This document shows positions 1-7,742 of a stretch of DNA of 23,466 nucleotides, piece after piece. The notes below the pieces were generated by a model. It was not told the DNA's origin, did not search any database, and saw only the letters and a program-made list of their open reading frames with translations. How positions within the stretch are numbered: the first letter of the stretch is position 1; each line of letters starts with the position of its first letter. The translations under genes and the position numbers were made by a program. This DNA is from an uncultured Selenomonadaceae bacterium (GTDB lineage: Bacteria > Bacillota > Negativicutes > Selenomonadales > Selenomonadaceae): the NCBI GenBank assembly GCA_910579115.1, contig CAJTSO010000001.1, forward strand, positions 72,577 to 96,042, read 5' to 3'.

Positions 1-272
1 AGGAGGATCCCCTGACCCACCGCCGCCAAAGCCTGCTTTTCCGCCACGTCCTTCGGCCGCTGGCTGTAGCCAAGGCGGGCCATCCCGGCTCCCACCGCCC
101 CGGAGGAAACAAGGATCACCTGGTGGCCGCTGTTTTTCAAATCACTCAGCTCTCGCGCCAGCTTTTCCAGACGGTTCAGGTTCAGCTGCCCATTGGGGTA
201 AGTAATGGTGGAGGTACCGACCTTTACGACGATGCGGCGGGCCTGGGACAGCCCTTCACGGCACCCCTTCAC
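1..272 (-). CDS. proB: Glutamate 5-kinase, N-terminal part (runs off left edge)
   Basis: Glutamate 5-kinase phosphorylates glutamate in the cytoplasm as the first step of proline synthesis. Only the first 90 codons are inside the window. Reading from a GTG at 272, the protein has the amino-acid-kinase start ([13 protein letters not shown], then [15 protein letters not shown]) and the glycine-rich [12 protein letters not shown] segment, followed by [17 protein letters not shown], all typical of ProB. The GTG overlaps the TGA stop of yhbY as GTGA, so translation is probably coupled to that gene. The family is about 260-370 residues, with or without a PUA domain, and the rest lies to the left. 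The order obgE-yhbY-proB is common in Firmicutes, and proA would be expected next. The assignment is firm; the exact start is less so because the upstream ribosome-binding site is weak. Confidence 0.93.
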   Translation of the reverse strand, partial: MKGCREGLSQARRIVVKVGTSTITYPNGQLNLNRLEKLARELSDLKNSGHQVILVSSGAVGAGMARLGYSQRPKDVAEKQALAAVGQGIL

Positions 273-577
273 GGCAGCTCCACTGCCGGCTTTTTCAGCT
301 TTTGGTTCCGGCGGAACAGCAGTGCATTACGGCCGATTTTCTGAACCAGGTCACAGTCCACCCGCTCCGCCAGCGTTTCGATGGCGTCTTCCGGCTCCTC
401 CGGGCAGTTTTGCAGCACTCTCACCTTAATTAGCTCACGCTTGGCAATAGCCTCGGCCGCCGCGCTTACCACCGTGGGAGTAACGCCCTCCTTGCCGATA
501 TTAACCACCGGATCCAGGGTCATGCCCTGAGAACGCAGAAAAGCCTTTTGCTTTCCGTTCAATGTATTCCTTATCAT
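269..577 (-). CDS. yhbY: Ribosome assembly RNA-binding protein, CRS1/YhbY domain
   Basis: This 102-residue basic protein is a single CRS1/YhbY (CRM) RNA-binding domain, a family that associates with pre-50S ribosomal particles. The start [12 protein letters not shown], the central [14 protein letters not shown], the helix [17 protein letters not shown] and the [10 protein letters not shown] end are characteristic. The ATG at 577 is preceded by AAGGTGG at a 4-base spacing. It sits 9 bases after the obgE stop and overlaps the proB start by four bases, so obgE, yhbY and proB probably form one transcript. Its neighbour ObgE also acts in 50S maturation, which fits. The product is well supported; its exact molecular role in this organism is inferred from the family. 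Confidence 0.93.
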   Translation of the reverse strand: MIRNTLNGKQKAFLRSQGMTLDPVVNIGKEGVTPTVVSAAAEAIAKRELIKVRVLQNCPEEPEDAIETLAERVDCDLVQKIGRNALLFRRNQKLKKPAVELP

Positions 578-586
578 GCTACCACC

Positions 587-1876
587 TTATTCGTGCCACT
601 CAAATTCCATATCGCCAACGTGGACGGTGTCCCCATCTTTGATGCCTCTTGCCTTCAGCTTCGCATCAAGCCCCTTCATGCGCCAGATGTACTGGAACCG
701 GCGGAGAGCTTCCTTATTGCCAAAGTTGGTCATTGCCACTATTTTTTCAATATTTTTGTTGTGAACGATATAATCCGCCCGGTCATTGCGGGTGATCGTT
801 ACGGCATCCTCATCGGCAATGGCGCTGTCCAAATCGTAATTCTTTACGCCATCCAGTTCATTCTCCGGCTCCTCCACATAGTTATCCAGCTCGACAGCCA
901 CCTGGTCAATGAGCGCCTTCAGTCCCTGATGGGCTGCGGCAGAAATCTCAAAGAACCCGATCCCCTCGGAAAGCGCCAGGGTCCGCAGCCGGTCAAGATT
1001 ATCCCGGGCGCTGGGCAGATCAATCTTATTGGCCACGAGGATCTGCTTTTTCCCAGCCAGCTTTGCGCTGTATTTCGCCAGCTCCTCATTTATCCGGCGG
1101 TAATCCTCCACCGGATCTCTTCCCTCAATGCCGGAGGCGTCCACAATATGGAGGAGCAGCTTCGTCCGCTCGATGTGACGGAGAAAGTCATGACCAAGGC
1201 CCACCCCCTCGGCCGCTCCGTCAATCAGCCCCGGAATATCAGCCATTACGAAGCTCTTGTCCTCCTCTACCCGGACTACGCCCAGTACCGGAGTGAGCGT
1301 CGTAAAATGGTACTCGGCAATTTCCGGACGGGCAGCGCTTACGGCGGCAATGAGGCTGGACTTGCCTACGGAGGGATAGCCCACCAGTCCCACGTCAGCC
1401 AACACCTTCAATTCCAGAATAAGGTCCTTCGCCTCCCCCGGCTCGCCAAACTCCGCAAAGGACGGAGCCCGGTTGGCGCTGTTGGAAAACTTTGCATTGC
1501 CCCGGCCGCCCCGGCCGCCCCTGGCAATTACCGCCTTCTGGCCCGCCTCGGTCAAATCTGCCAGAATATCTCCCGTCGTCTCATCCTTGACGATTGTTCC
1601 GGGGGGAACCCGTACCAGGCAGGGTTCCGCATTGGCTCCGTACTGATTCTTTATGTCGCCGTTTTCTCCCTTGGCTCCGGAAAATTTACGATGATAACGA
1701 AAATCCAGAAGAGTATTAAGATTCTCATCTACCACAAAGATGATATCCGCGCCCCGGCCCCCGTCTCCGCCGGAGGGACCGCCGTTAGGCACAAACTTTT
1801 CCCGGCGGAAGGCAGCCTTGCCATCGCCGCCGTCACCGGCTTTTACATGTACTTTTGTGCGATCGATAAAATGCAC
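587..1876 (-). CDS. obgE: GTPase ObgE/CgtA with Obg fold, G domain and OCT domain
   Basis: Obg is an essential GTPase involved in late 50S assembly and stress control in the cytoplasm. The 429 residues show three parts in order. First is the glycine-rich Obg fold (about 1-158, with GDGGDGKAAFRREKFVPNGGPSGGDGG). The G domain follows from about 159, with P-loop GYPSVGKS at 166-173, switch motif DIPGLI at 213-218 and NKID near 285. The C-terminal OCT domain starts at about 345 and ends in VGDMEFEWHE. The OCT domain is typical of Firmicute Obg proteins. The start is a GTG at 1876 with a strong TAGGAGGA site upstream. A terminator-like hairpin lies just upstream, between rpmA and this gene, and I saw no clear promoter in the short gap, so expression may depend on readthrough. 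Confidence 0.97.
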   Translation of the reverse strand: MHFIDRTKVHVKAGDGGDGKAAFRREKFVPNGGPSGGDGGRGADIIFVVDENLNTLLDFRYHRKFSGAKGENGDIKNQYGANAEPCLVRVPPGTIVKDETTGDILADLTEAGQKAVIARGGRGGRGNAKFSNSANRAPSFAEFGEPGEAKDLILELKVLADVGLVGYPSVGKSSLIAAVSAARPEIAEYHFTTLTPVLGVVRVEEDKSFVMADIPGLIDGAAEGVGLGHDFLRHIERTKLLLHIVDASGIEGRDPVEDYRRINEELAKYSAKLAGKKQILVANKIDLPSARDNLDRLRTLALSEGIGFFEISAAAHQGLKALIDQVAVELDNYVEEPENELDGVKNYDLDSAIADEDAVTITRNDRADYIVHNKNIEKIVAMTNFGNKEALRRFQYIWRMKGLDAKLKARGIKDGDTVHVGDMEFEWHE

Positions 1877-1903
1877 GGTGGCTTCCTCCTAAAATGGTGA
1901 AAG

Positions 1904-1941
1904 AAGGGGCGAATCACTGCCAAAGCACTGATCCGCCCCTT
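1904..1941 (-). terminator. Intrinsic terminator after rpmA (possibly bidirectional)
   Basis: A hairpin with 17-base arms and a 4-base loop (TTTG on the minus strand) has 16 of 17 positions paired, counting one G-U pair, with one G-G mismatch. It begins 13 bases after the rpmA stop. On the minus strand it is followed by TTCTTTC; on the plus strand it runs into TTTTT. It should end or attenuate the rplU-prp-rpmA transcript, and partial readthrough could feed obgE 28 bases further on. Confidence 0.7.
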
Positions 1942-1954
1942 TTTAACTGTCGAA

Positions 1955-2236
1955 TTACTCAACCGCGTAAACGCTGATCTGACGCTTGTCGCGGCCTTTC
2001 CGCTCGAACTGGACCCTGCCGGCAATCTTGGCGAAAAGAGTATCATCCTTGCCGATGCCTACATTGTTGCCCGGGTGGAAGTGGGTACCCCGCTGGCGAA
2101 CGAGAATGCTGCCGGCGGTAACGATAGTGCCCTGATGCTCCTTGACGCCCAGGCGCTTGGACTCGCTGTCCCGACCGTTGCGGGTGCTGGATACGCCCTT
2201 CTTATGAGCAAAGAGCTGCAAATCAAATTTAATCAA
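1955..2236 (-). CDS. rpmA: 50S ribosomal protein L27 with cleavable N-terminal extension
   Basis: L27 reaches toward the peptidyl-transferase centre of the 50S subunit. The 93-residue product has the family core ([20 protein letters not shown], then [18 protein letters not shown]). Ahead of the core is the short hydrophobic extension MIKFDLQLF. In Staphylococcus aureus and other Firmicutes the matching extension is removed by the protease Prp after the Phe that precedes Ala; here that would be between LF and AHKKG. The prp gene is two genes upstream in the same cluster. The start is TTG at 2236, placed by GGGGGTGA upstream, which overlaps the end of the small ORF before it. A terminator follows. 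Confidence 0.97.
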   Translation of the reverse strand: MIKFDLQLFAHKKGVSSTRNGRDSESKRLGVKEHQGTIVTAGSILVRQRGTHFHPGNNVGIGKDDTLFAKIAGRVQFERKGRDKRQISVYAVE

Positions 2237-2238
2237 GG

Positions 2239-2490
2239 TTATTCACCCCCTGTGACTTTCTTTTTTACAGGCATTACGCCACAATTTCTTTTATAATGCA
2301 ATACCTCAGGAAACTGCAAGGCAAATTTCCCATAATGACACTCAACGGCTTCGCCGGTATAACGCCGCTGTCCAGAAAAACGCCAAAGGCATTTTCCTTC
2401 CTCCTGGCGTAGAGCGGCGATGGAAACACCGTCTCCGCCGTTTAAGCCAATCAGTTCCCCGCCGCTTACTAACATGAAGCAGGGGGACAT
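2239..2490 (-). CDS. Small hypothetical protein between prp and rpmA
   Basis: This ORF of up to 83 residues fills the space between prp and rpmA almost exactly. It overlaps the end of prp by 22 bases, or by 7 if the second ATG at 2475 is the start. Its TAA is two bases upstream of the rpmA start codon, and the rpmA ribosome-binding site lies in its last codons. The codon choice looks like coding sequence. I do not recognise the protein. It is soluble, with no membrane segment or signal peptide, and has three or four Cys and several aromatic residues ([29 protein letters not shown]). No good ribosome-binding site precedes either ATG, so translation would rely on coupling to prp. In the Firmicute arrangements I know, prp and rpmA are usually directly adjacent. 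It may be a real small gene or chance reading frame. Confidence 0.55.
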   Translation of the reverse strand: MSPCFMLVSGGELIGLNGGDGVSIAALRQEEGKCLWRFSGQRRYTGEAVECHYGKFALQFPEVLHYKRNCGVMPVKKKVTGGE

Positions 2491-2807
2491 CCTTTAGTCG
2501 TTATGCGGACCGCTCCCGGACTTGCTTCAGCAACGCCCGCAAATCCAAGTCGGACAGTCTCGAGTACGGCCTCGGTGAGGTCATCGGGATCGCCCTTGAG
2601 CTTCAGCTTCAAGTCACCGCCGGGATCTATTGAATATTCAACCTCCCGACGCAGGTACTCGCTTATGCCCACGACAGCTGCCTGCGCCAAAACCGAAATC
2701 CCGGCGCAAACGATATCCCTGCCCTTCGCTGCCGTGCCGCTGTGGCCTGACACATGCAGGGCGGATATCATCCCGTTTGAGTTCCTTTGGAGCTCTATTT
2801 TAATCAT
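2469..2807 (-). CDS. prp: Ribosomal-processing cysteine protease Prp
   Basis: Prp removes the N-terminal extension of ribosomal protein L27, a step needed for a functional 50S subunit in Firmicutes. The 112-residue product matches the YsxB/Prp family in length and motifs. GHSG carries His22 and DIVCAGIS carries Cys34, the same numbers I recall for the catalytic pair of the S. aureus enzyme. The gene starts with ATG at 2807, six bases after the rplU stop, and its own stop overlaps the next small ORF. The L27 substrate encoded downstream carries the expected extension and cleavage context, so enzyme and substrate are encoded together. The assignment is firm. Confidence 0.95.
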   Translation of the reverse strand: MIKIELQRNSNGMISALHVSGHSGTAAKGRDIVCAGISVLAQAAVVGISEYLRREVEYSIDPGGDLKLKLKGDPDDLTEAVLETVRLGFAGVAEASPGAVRITTKGCPPASC

Positions 2808-2813
2808 CGGCTG

Positions 2814-3122
2814 TTAAGCCTCAATCTTCTCGATAGAAACCTTCGTGTAGGGCTGACGATGACCCTGACGGCGGCGGTAGTTGGCCTTGGCCTTGTACTT
2901 GAAGACAAGAATCTTCTTTGCCTTGCCCTGAGCCACTACCTTACCGGTAACCTTCGCCCCGGCTACCAGCGGCTGACCGACAGTCACGCTGTCGCTCACC
3001 ACGGTGAGAACCTGATCGAATACGATCTCAGCTCCCTCTTCGCCTTCCAGCTTCTCAACGAAAATCACGTCACCCTCGGCGACCTTGTACTGCTTGCCGC
3101 CGGTTTTAATGATTGCATACAT
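2814..3122 (-). CDS. rplU: 50S ribosomal protein L21
   Basis: L21 binds 23S rRNA in the 50S subunit. The 102 residues begin [14 protein letters not shown] and end with [19 protein letters not shown], both diagnostic of the family. I place the start at the ATG at 3122, with GGGAGGTG nine bases upstream, rather than at an in-frame start further upstream that would add 24 residues foreign to L21. It is first in a cluster with prp, the small ORF and rpmA. A sigma-70-type promoter lies about 350 bases upstream, leaving an unusually long leader that may regulate the operon. Confidence 0.97.
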   Translation of the reverse strand: MYAIIKTGGKQYKVAEGDVIFVEKLEGEEGAEIVFDQVLTVVSDSVTVGQPLVAGAKVTGKVVAQGKAKKILVFKYKAKANYRRRQGHRQPYTKVSIEKIEA

Positions 3123-3467
3123 CCTTAAATACACCTCCCTGTTCGTGAACTCGCCGGCTGCGGCTGACCTGTCGTAAGCAGGCAGAACCTTCACGACCTG
3201 TCGATTTTGGAGCCTCGCCGCGCGGTTGGGGAAAGACCGGATTCCGAGCGCCGTTCCCGGCTACACTCATCATAACGCCGCTATCCTGGAACAATACCAC
3301 TGCATTGTTCTTCCCACTTCGACTGTAAAGGCGTCGGGGATGCCGATGCGGCCCTGCACCACAGGACTGCGCCACCCCCCACTTAATTAAAACAGGAGAA
3401 TAGCTTTTCGTCATTATCTGGTCTTCACACACTGAAAAAAGCGTACACAAACTGCACGACCTTTCAT
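3123..3467 (-). promoter_or_regulatory. Long structured 5' leader of rplU (candidate L21-type leader)
   Basis: About 345 nt separate the predicted transcript start from the rplU ATG. The stretch contains no convincing gene but several inverted repeats. One is a 7-bp perfect stem with an 8-base loop at 3289-3310 (GAACAAT/ATTGTTC); smaller stems lie around 3340-3375. A 9-bp direct repeat, GACCTGTCG, occurs at 3166-3174 and 3195-3203, just before the ribosome-binding site. L21 operons in other Firmicutes have leader RNAs thought to bind ribosomal protein. Whether this one belongs to that class, or is a separate RNA, cannot be decided by eye. Confidence 0.45.
3435..3458 (-). terminator. Small hairpin plus U-tract at the start of the rplU leader (possible attenuator)
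   Basis: On the minus strand CGTGCA pairs with TGTACG across a GTTTG loop (one G-U pair), followed by C and six Ts. It would lie only about 10-35 nt into the transcript. The stem is short, so full termination is doubtful; pausing or attenuation is possible. Confidence 0.3.
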
Positions 3468-3474
3468 CCGGGTG

Positions 3475-3504
3475 ATGATACCATGCCGAAGCGTTCGCTG
3501 TCAA
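3475..3504 (-). promoter_or_regulatory. Sigma-70-type promoter of the rplU operon
   Basis: On the minus strand TTGACA (3504-3499) and TATCAT (3480-3475) are separated by 18 bases, with a TG one base before the -10 box (extended -10). It points toward rplU, with transcription expected to start near 3467. Confidence 0.75.
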
Positions 3505-3544
3505 GTTTTTTTATAATTGATCCGGCCGGGGAAATTTTCGGAAG

Positions 3545-3574
3545 AATATAAAATCAGTTACAACTAAATTGCAA
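3545..3574 (-). promoter_or_regulatory. Possible second, weaker promoter for the rplU operon
   Basis: On the minus strand TTGCAA (3574-3569) and TATATT (3550-3545) are 18 bases apart, about 70 bases upstream of the better promoter. The -35 box matches consensus at only four positions. The remainder of 3505-3658 shows no gene. Confidence 0.3.
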
Positions 3575-3658
3575 TATTGAAACGACCTTTCACCGCGGAA
3601 CAGTCCCGTGAGTTCAAATCGAAATCGCTCCCGATCTAACCGGTAGCCAGATACACAA

Positions 3659-3684
3659 AGGGAGCAGCCTGAAAGCTGCTCCCT
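3659..3684 (-). terminator. Intrinsic terminator of the rpoBC operon
   Basis: A perfect 10-bp stem (AGGGAGCAGC with GCTGCTCCCT) with a 6-base loop lies 23 bases after the rpoC stop. The minus-strand continuation is TTGTGTATCT, a moderate U-rich tract, and a run of six Ts precedes the stem on the same strand. Confidence 0.75.
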
Positions 3685-3707
3685 AAAAAATTTATCTACT
3701 TTATTTC

Positions 3708-6700
3708 TCAGGACAATGCCCTGTCCTCATCAAGGGTTTCTTCCGGCAAAAATTCCTCGTCTGCATCCTCTTCCGGAGCATCGGGATCATACACCGTCAT
3801 GTTGCGGTAACGGCCCATACCGGTACCAGCCTTAATGAGCTTGCCGATAATGACATTCTCCTTCAAGCCGATAAGGGGATCAACCTTGCCCTTAATGGCA
3901 GCATCCGTAAGAACCCGAGTGGTCTCCTGGAATGAGGCTGCCGACAGGAAGGAATCAGTTGCCAAAGATGCCTTTGTGATACCCAGCAGGATTGGCTTGG
4001 CCACCGCCGGCTCACCGCCGTTTTCAATAACCTTGGCATTGGCGGCCTCAAAGGAATTCACGTCAGCATATTCTCCTGGCAGATAATCGGTGTCACCGGA
4101 CTCTTCGATCTTCACCTTGTGAAGCATCTGCCGAACCATGACCTCAATGTGCTTATCGTTAATTTCAACACCCTGAGACTTGTAAACCTTCTGCACTTCA
4201 TAAACGATGTACCGCTGGGTTTCCTTCAAGCCGCAGATCCGGAGGATGTCGTGGGGATTGACGGAGCCTTCGGTGATCTTGTCGCCGGCTTTTATGTCAC
4301 TGCCGTCGATCTTGGCCAGATGCGCGCCGTAGGGGATAACATACTCTCTGGCTTCTCCGTTTGCCATAGTGATGGTAACCTTCCGGGAACCCTCCTCATT
4401 GGTAACCTCAGCGTGACCGCTGACTTCGGAGATGATGGCATAGCCCTTCGGCTTACGAGCTTCAAACAGTTCCTCCACACGGGGAAGACCCTGGGTGATA
4501 TCGTCACCGGCAACACCGCCGGAGTGGAAGGTACGCATGGTAAGCTGAGTGCCCGGCTCGCCGATGGACTGAGCGGCGATGATGCCGACCGCTTCACCCA
4601 CCTCAACTTCAGAAGCATTGGCAAGATCCCGGCCATAGCACTTAATGCAGACGCCGTACTGGGATTTACAGGTGAGCACGCTGCGGATGGTAACCCTGTC
4701 ACGGATGGCAACGATACGATCAGCCAGAGCTTCGTCAATATCATCATTGATCCGGGCGATAACCTCGCCGGTCTTTTCATCAACGATATCTTCCGCCAAT
4801 ACGCGGCCAACTATCCGATCCTTCAGCGGCTCTACAACGCCAACGCCGTCAGTAATAACCTGAACCTCAATTCCCCGGACATTATTGTTGCGGAATTTCA
4901 GTTCACGGGCATCGCTTTCCAAAACCTTGAGGATATTCTCTTCATCAAGGACGGTACCGGCTTCCAAAACGGTCTCACCGTCGGAATCCACAACCGGAGA
5001 AGTGATTTTCTTGCCTGCCATTTCCCTGATGACCGTCTTTTGAGCCGCTTCACGCTCTTTCTCATCAGGCGTGCCGAGGATAACCGTTTCCGAAACCATT
5101 GCATTGCCGATAACTGCCTCACTAAAGGCGAGGGTCCCTCGAATGACGATTTCCCGGACATCATTTTCCGCCAATGCCTCAAAATCAGGCTCAGCAATTA
5201 CGGTATCCTTGGGGATAACGACAACTTTTTCGCCAGTTTCCTGGTCAATGGCAACGGCATCCGCTCCCATGACCCGATCCAGCAGGAGATCATAAAGATG
5301 CTCCAAAGCATCCGGGGTGGACTCAGCCAGGCGGGCCCGGACACGGATGAGATTGATGGTACTGATGTCGCAATCCTCTTCCCGGACGATAACATCCTGG
5401 GCAACGTCTACCAAGCGGCGGGTCAGGTAACCGGAGTCCGCAGTGCGGAGCGCCGTATCGGCGAGACCCTTGCGGGCGCCGTGAGAGGATATGAAGTAAT
5501 CGGACACGGTAAGTCCTTCCCGGAAATTCGCCGTGATCGGCACCTCGATGGTCTTACCGGATGGGTCAGCCATGAGGCCGCGCATACCGGCCAGCTGGCG
5601 GATCTGCTTTTCGTTGCCGCGGGCGCCAGAGTTGGCCATCATGAAGATGGGATTAAAAGGATCCATGTGCTCCATCATCGCGGCGCCGACCCGATCAGTA
5701 GCATCGCTCCAGAGAGCGCAGGTCTTGGTATAACGCTCGTCATCGGTGATGAGACCGCGATTGAACAGCCTCTCAATCTCGCCGACCTTTTTCTCAGTCT
5801 CCTTGATAATATCTTTCTTCTTTGGCGGCACGATAACATCGGAAATAGCAACGGTCATACCGGCAATGCAGGCGTAGTGATAGCCCAGGTTCTTTACCTG
5901 GTCGATAACGACAGCGGTCTTAGAGGCGCCAAACTTCTCGAAGCATTTTGCCACCAGCTGACCTAGCTGCTTCTTGCCCATACGGATACCGAGGATCCAC
6001 TCCCCGGTCTCCTTATCTTTCTCGAAATAACGGATTTCCGGCGGAAGAATCTCATTGAAAATCATCCGGCCGAGGGAAGTGCGGACCATGCCGTAGCCCT
6101 CAATACGGGTGCGGATCTCAGCCTGAAGGTCAAGCTCGCCCTGGTGGTAAGCCAGCAAAGCCTCCTGAATGCCTGTTACCACCCGTCCCTCGCCCTTTGC
6201 TCCGGGACGGAGAATAGTCAGATAGTAAGAACCCAATACCATATCCTGAGTAGGTACGATGATCGGATGTCCATCCTTCGGGGCAAGGATATGATTTGCC
6301 GCTAGCATGAGGATACGGGCTTCGGCCTGCGCCTCGGCGGACAGGGGCAGATGGATGGCCATCTGATCCCCATCGAAGTCAGCGTTATACGCGGTACAAG
6401 CCAGCGGGTGAAGCTTCAGTGCACGGCCCTCGGTGAGAACCGGCTCGAATGCCTGAATGCCCAGACGGTGGAGCGTCGGGGCACGGTTCAGAAGAACCGG
6501 ATGCTCCTTAATCACTTCCTCAAGGCAATCCCAAACCTCCGGCTTCATGCGCTCGACCATGCGCTTTGCCGTCTTGATATTGCCTGCGGCTCCGCTCTTG
6601 CAGAGGGTCTTCATGACGAATGGCTTAAACAGCTCCAGGGCCATTTCTTTCGGAAGACCGCACTGATGAAGCTTCAGTTCAGGACCTACGACGATAACGG

Positions 6701-7724
6701 AACGGCCGGAATAGTCGACGCGCTTACCAAGAAGGTTCTGACGGAAGCGGCCCTGCTTACCCTTCAGCATATCGGACAGGGACTTGAGGGGACGGTTGCC
6801 GGGGCCGGCAACCGGACGGCCCCGGCGGCCGTTATCAATTAGGGCGTCAACTGCTTCCTGGAGCATTCGCTTCTCATTGCGGACGATAATATCAGGGGCC
6901 CCAAGCTCCAAAAGCCGCTTGAGGCGGTTATTGCGGTTGATAACCCTGCGATAGAGGTCGTTCAGATCACTGGTAGCGAACCGGCCGCCATCCAGCTGAA
7001 CCATCGGACGAAGTTCAGGGGGAATTACCGGAACGACGTCAAGGATCATCCAATGGGGTTTATTGCCGGACTTACGGAAGGCTTCTACAACCTCCAGGCG
7101 GCGGATAGCTCTGATGCGCTTCTGTCCGCTGGAAACAGTCAGCTCCTGGCGAAGCTCCTTGCTCATTACCTCCAGATCCAGCTCCATCAAGAGCTCCTTG
7201 ATAGCCTCTGCGCCCATGCCCACACGGAAATCAGCCCCATGCTTCTGACGGGCCTCGTGGTACTCATTCTCGGTCAGCAGCTGACACTTTGTCAAAGGAG
7301 ATGTGCCGGGATCAAGAACTATATAGGAGGCAAAATAAAGAACCTTTTCAAGGGAACGGGGGGAGATGTCAAGAATAAGGCCCATGCGGCTGGGAATGCC
7401 TTTGAAATACCAAATATGGGAAACAGGAGCAGCCAGCTCTATGTGACCCATCCGCTCACGGCGAACCTTTGCTTTGGTGACCTCGACGCCGCAGCGGTCA
7501 CAAATCACGCCCTTATAGCGGATGCGCTTGTACTTTCCGCAATGACACTCCCAGTCACGGGTAGGTCCGAAAATACGCTCGCAGAAAAGGCCGTCCCGCT
7601 CAGGCTTCAATGTGCGGTAGTTGATGGTTTCCGGCTTTTTGACCTCCCCATGGGACCACTCGCGGATCTTCTCCGGCGAGGCCAGCGCAATGCGCATACT
7701 ATCAAAATTATTTACATCCAACAA
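3708..7724 (-). CDS. rpoC: DNA-directed RNA polymerase subunit beta'
   Basis: This is the largest catalytic subunit of RNA polymerase. The 1338 residues show the N-terminal zinc site (Cys60, Cys62, Cys75, Cys78 in [21 protein letters not shown]). The catalytic loop NADFDGDQM at 447-455 holds the three Mg-binding aspartates. The second zinc site ([13 protein letters not shown]) lies in the C-terminal third, and the protein ends in an acidic tail. The start is TTG at 7724, directly followed by another TTG, with GGGAG about 10 bases upstream; no ATG fits better. It begins 18 bases after the rpoB stop and ends just before a strong hairpin terminator. The large insertions of proteobacterial beta' are absent, as expected for Firmicutes. 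Confidence 0.99.
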   Translation of the reverse strand: MLDVNNFDSMRIALASPEKIREWSHGEVKKPETINYRTLKPERDGLFCERIFGPTRDWECHCGKYKRIRYKGVICDRCGVEVTKAKVRRERMGHIELAAPVSHIWYFKGIPSRMGLILDISPRSLEKVLYFASYIVLDPGTSPLTKCQLLTENEYHEARQKHGADFRVGMGAEAIKELLMELDLEVMSKELRQELTVSSGQKRIRAIRRLEVVEAFRKSGNKPHWMILDVVPVIPPELRPMVQLDGGRFATSDLNDLYRRVINRNNRLKRLLELGAPDIIVRNEKRMLQEAVDALIDNGRRGRPVAGPGNRPLKSLSDMLKGKQGRFRQNLLGKRVDYSGRSVIVVGPELKLHQCGLPKEMALELFKPFVMKTLCKSGAAGNIKTAKRMVERMKPEVWDCLEEVIKEHPVLLNRAPTLHRLGIQAFEPVLTEGRALKLHPLACTAYNADFDGDQMAIHLPLSAEAQAEARILMLAANHILAPKDGHPIIVPTQDMVLGSYYLTILRPGAKGEGRVVTGIQEALLAYHQGELDLQAEIRTRIEGYGMVRTSLGRMIFNEILPPEIRYFEKDKETGEWILGIRMGKKQLGQLVAKCFEKFGASKTAVVIDQVKNLGYHYACIAGMTVAISDVIVPPKKKDIIKETEKKVGEIERLFNRGLITDDERYTKTCALWSDATDRVGAAMMEHMDPFNPIFMMANSGARGNEKQIRQLAGMRGLMADPSGKTIEVPITANFREGLTVSDYFISSHGARKGLADTALRTADSGYLTRRLVDVAQDVIVREEDCDISTINLIRVRARLAESTPDALEHLYDLLLDRVMGADAVAIDQETGEKVVVIPKDTVIAEPDFEALAENDVREIVIRGTLAFSEAVIGNAMVSETVILGTPDEKEREAAQKTVIREMAGKKITSPVVDSDGETVLEAGTVLDEENILKVLESDARELKFRNNNVRGIEVQVITDGVGVVEPLKDRIVGRVLAEDIVDEKTGEVIARINDDIDEALADRIVAIRDRVTIRSVLTCKSQYGVCIKCYGRDLANASEVEVGEAVGIIAAQSIGEPGTQLTMRTFHSGGVAGDDITQGLPRVEELFEARKPKGYAIISEVSGHAEVTNEEGSRKVTITMANGEAREYVIPYGAHLAKIDGSDIKAGDKITEGSVNPHDILRICGLKETQRYIVYEVQKVYKSQGVEINDKHIEVMVRQMLHKVKIEESGDTDYLPGEYADVNSFEAANAKVIENGGEPAVAKPILLGITKASLATDSFLSAASFQETTRVLTDAAIKGKVDPLIGLKENVIIGKLIKAGTGMGRYRNMTVYDPDAPEEDADEEFLPEETLDEDRALS

Positions 7725-7742
7725 GGGGCCAGCACTCCCTTC

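Larger units (their letters stand above)
3456..3592. repeat. 11-bp direct repeat pair flanking the rplU promoter
   Basis: ACGACCTTTCA (plus strand) occurs exactly at 3456-3466 and again at 3582-3592. The first copy lies at the predicted transcript start and the second lies upstream of a possible second promoter. Its ACGACCT core recurs at 3193-3199 near the rplU ribosome-binding site. Confidence 0.5.

Noticed and set aside
450..477. Rifampicin-resistance-type changes or other resistance determinants in rpoB (residue numbers of the product given)
   Set aside because: The pocket residues equivalent to E. coli Asp516, His526 and Ser531 are unchanged, so there is no sequence sign of resistance.
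548..1900. Plus-strand ORF of 450 codons opposite obgE
   Set aside because: It mirrors the whole obgE reading frame and shows no protein-family features.
3330..3400. tRNA-like or SRP-RNA-like folding in the rplU leader (GGGGGGTGGCGCAGTCC stretch)
   Set aside because: I could not form an acceptor stem, anticodon arm and T-arm in register, nor find the SRP GGAAG tetraloop region, so no RNA gene was called.
3106..3504. Minus-strand ORF of 132 codons covering the rplU leader
   Set aside because: Its first codon is within the -35 box of the rplU promoter, upstream of the expected transcript start. The peptide looks random and overlaps rplU. An inner ATG near 3415 has no ribosome-binding site.
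4119..5966. Long plus-strand ORF (615 codons) opposite rpoC
   Set aside because: It lies wholly antisense to rpoC, whose minus-strand reading is unmistakable. The translation has no recognisable domain, and the open frame follows from the codon use of rpoC.
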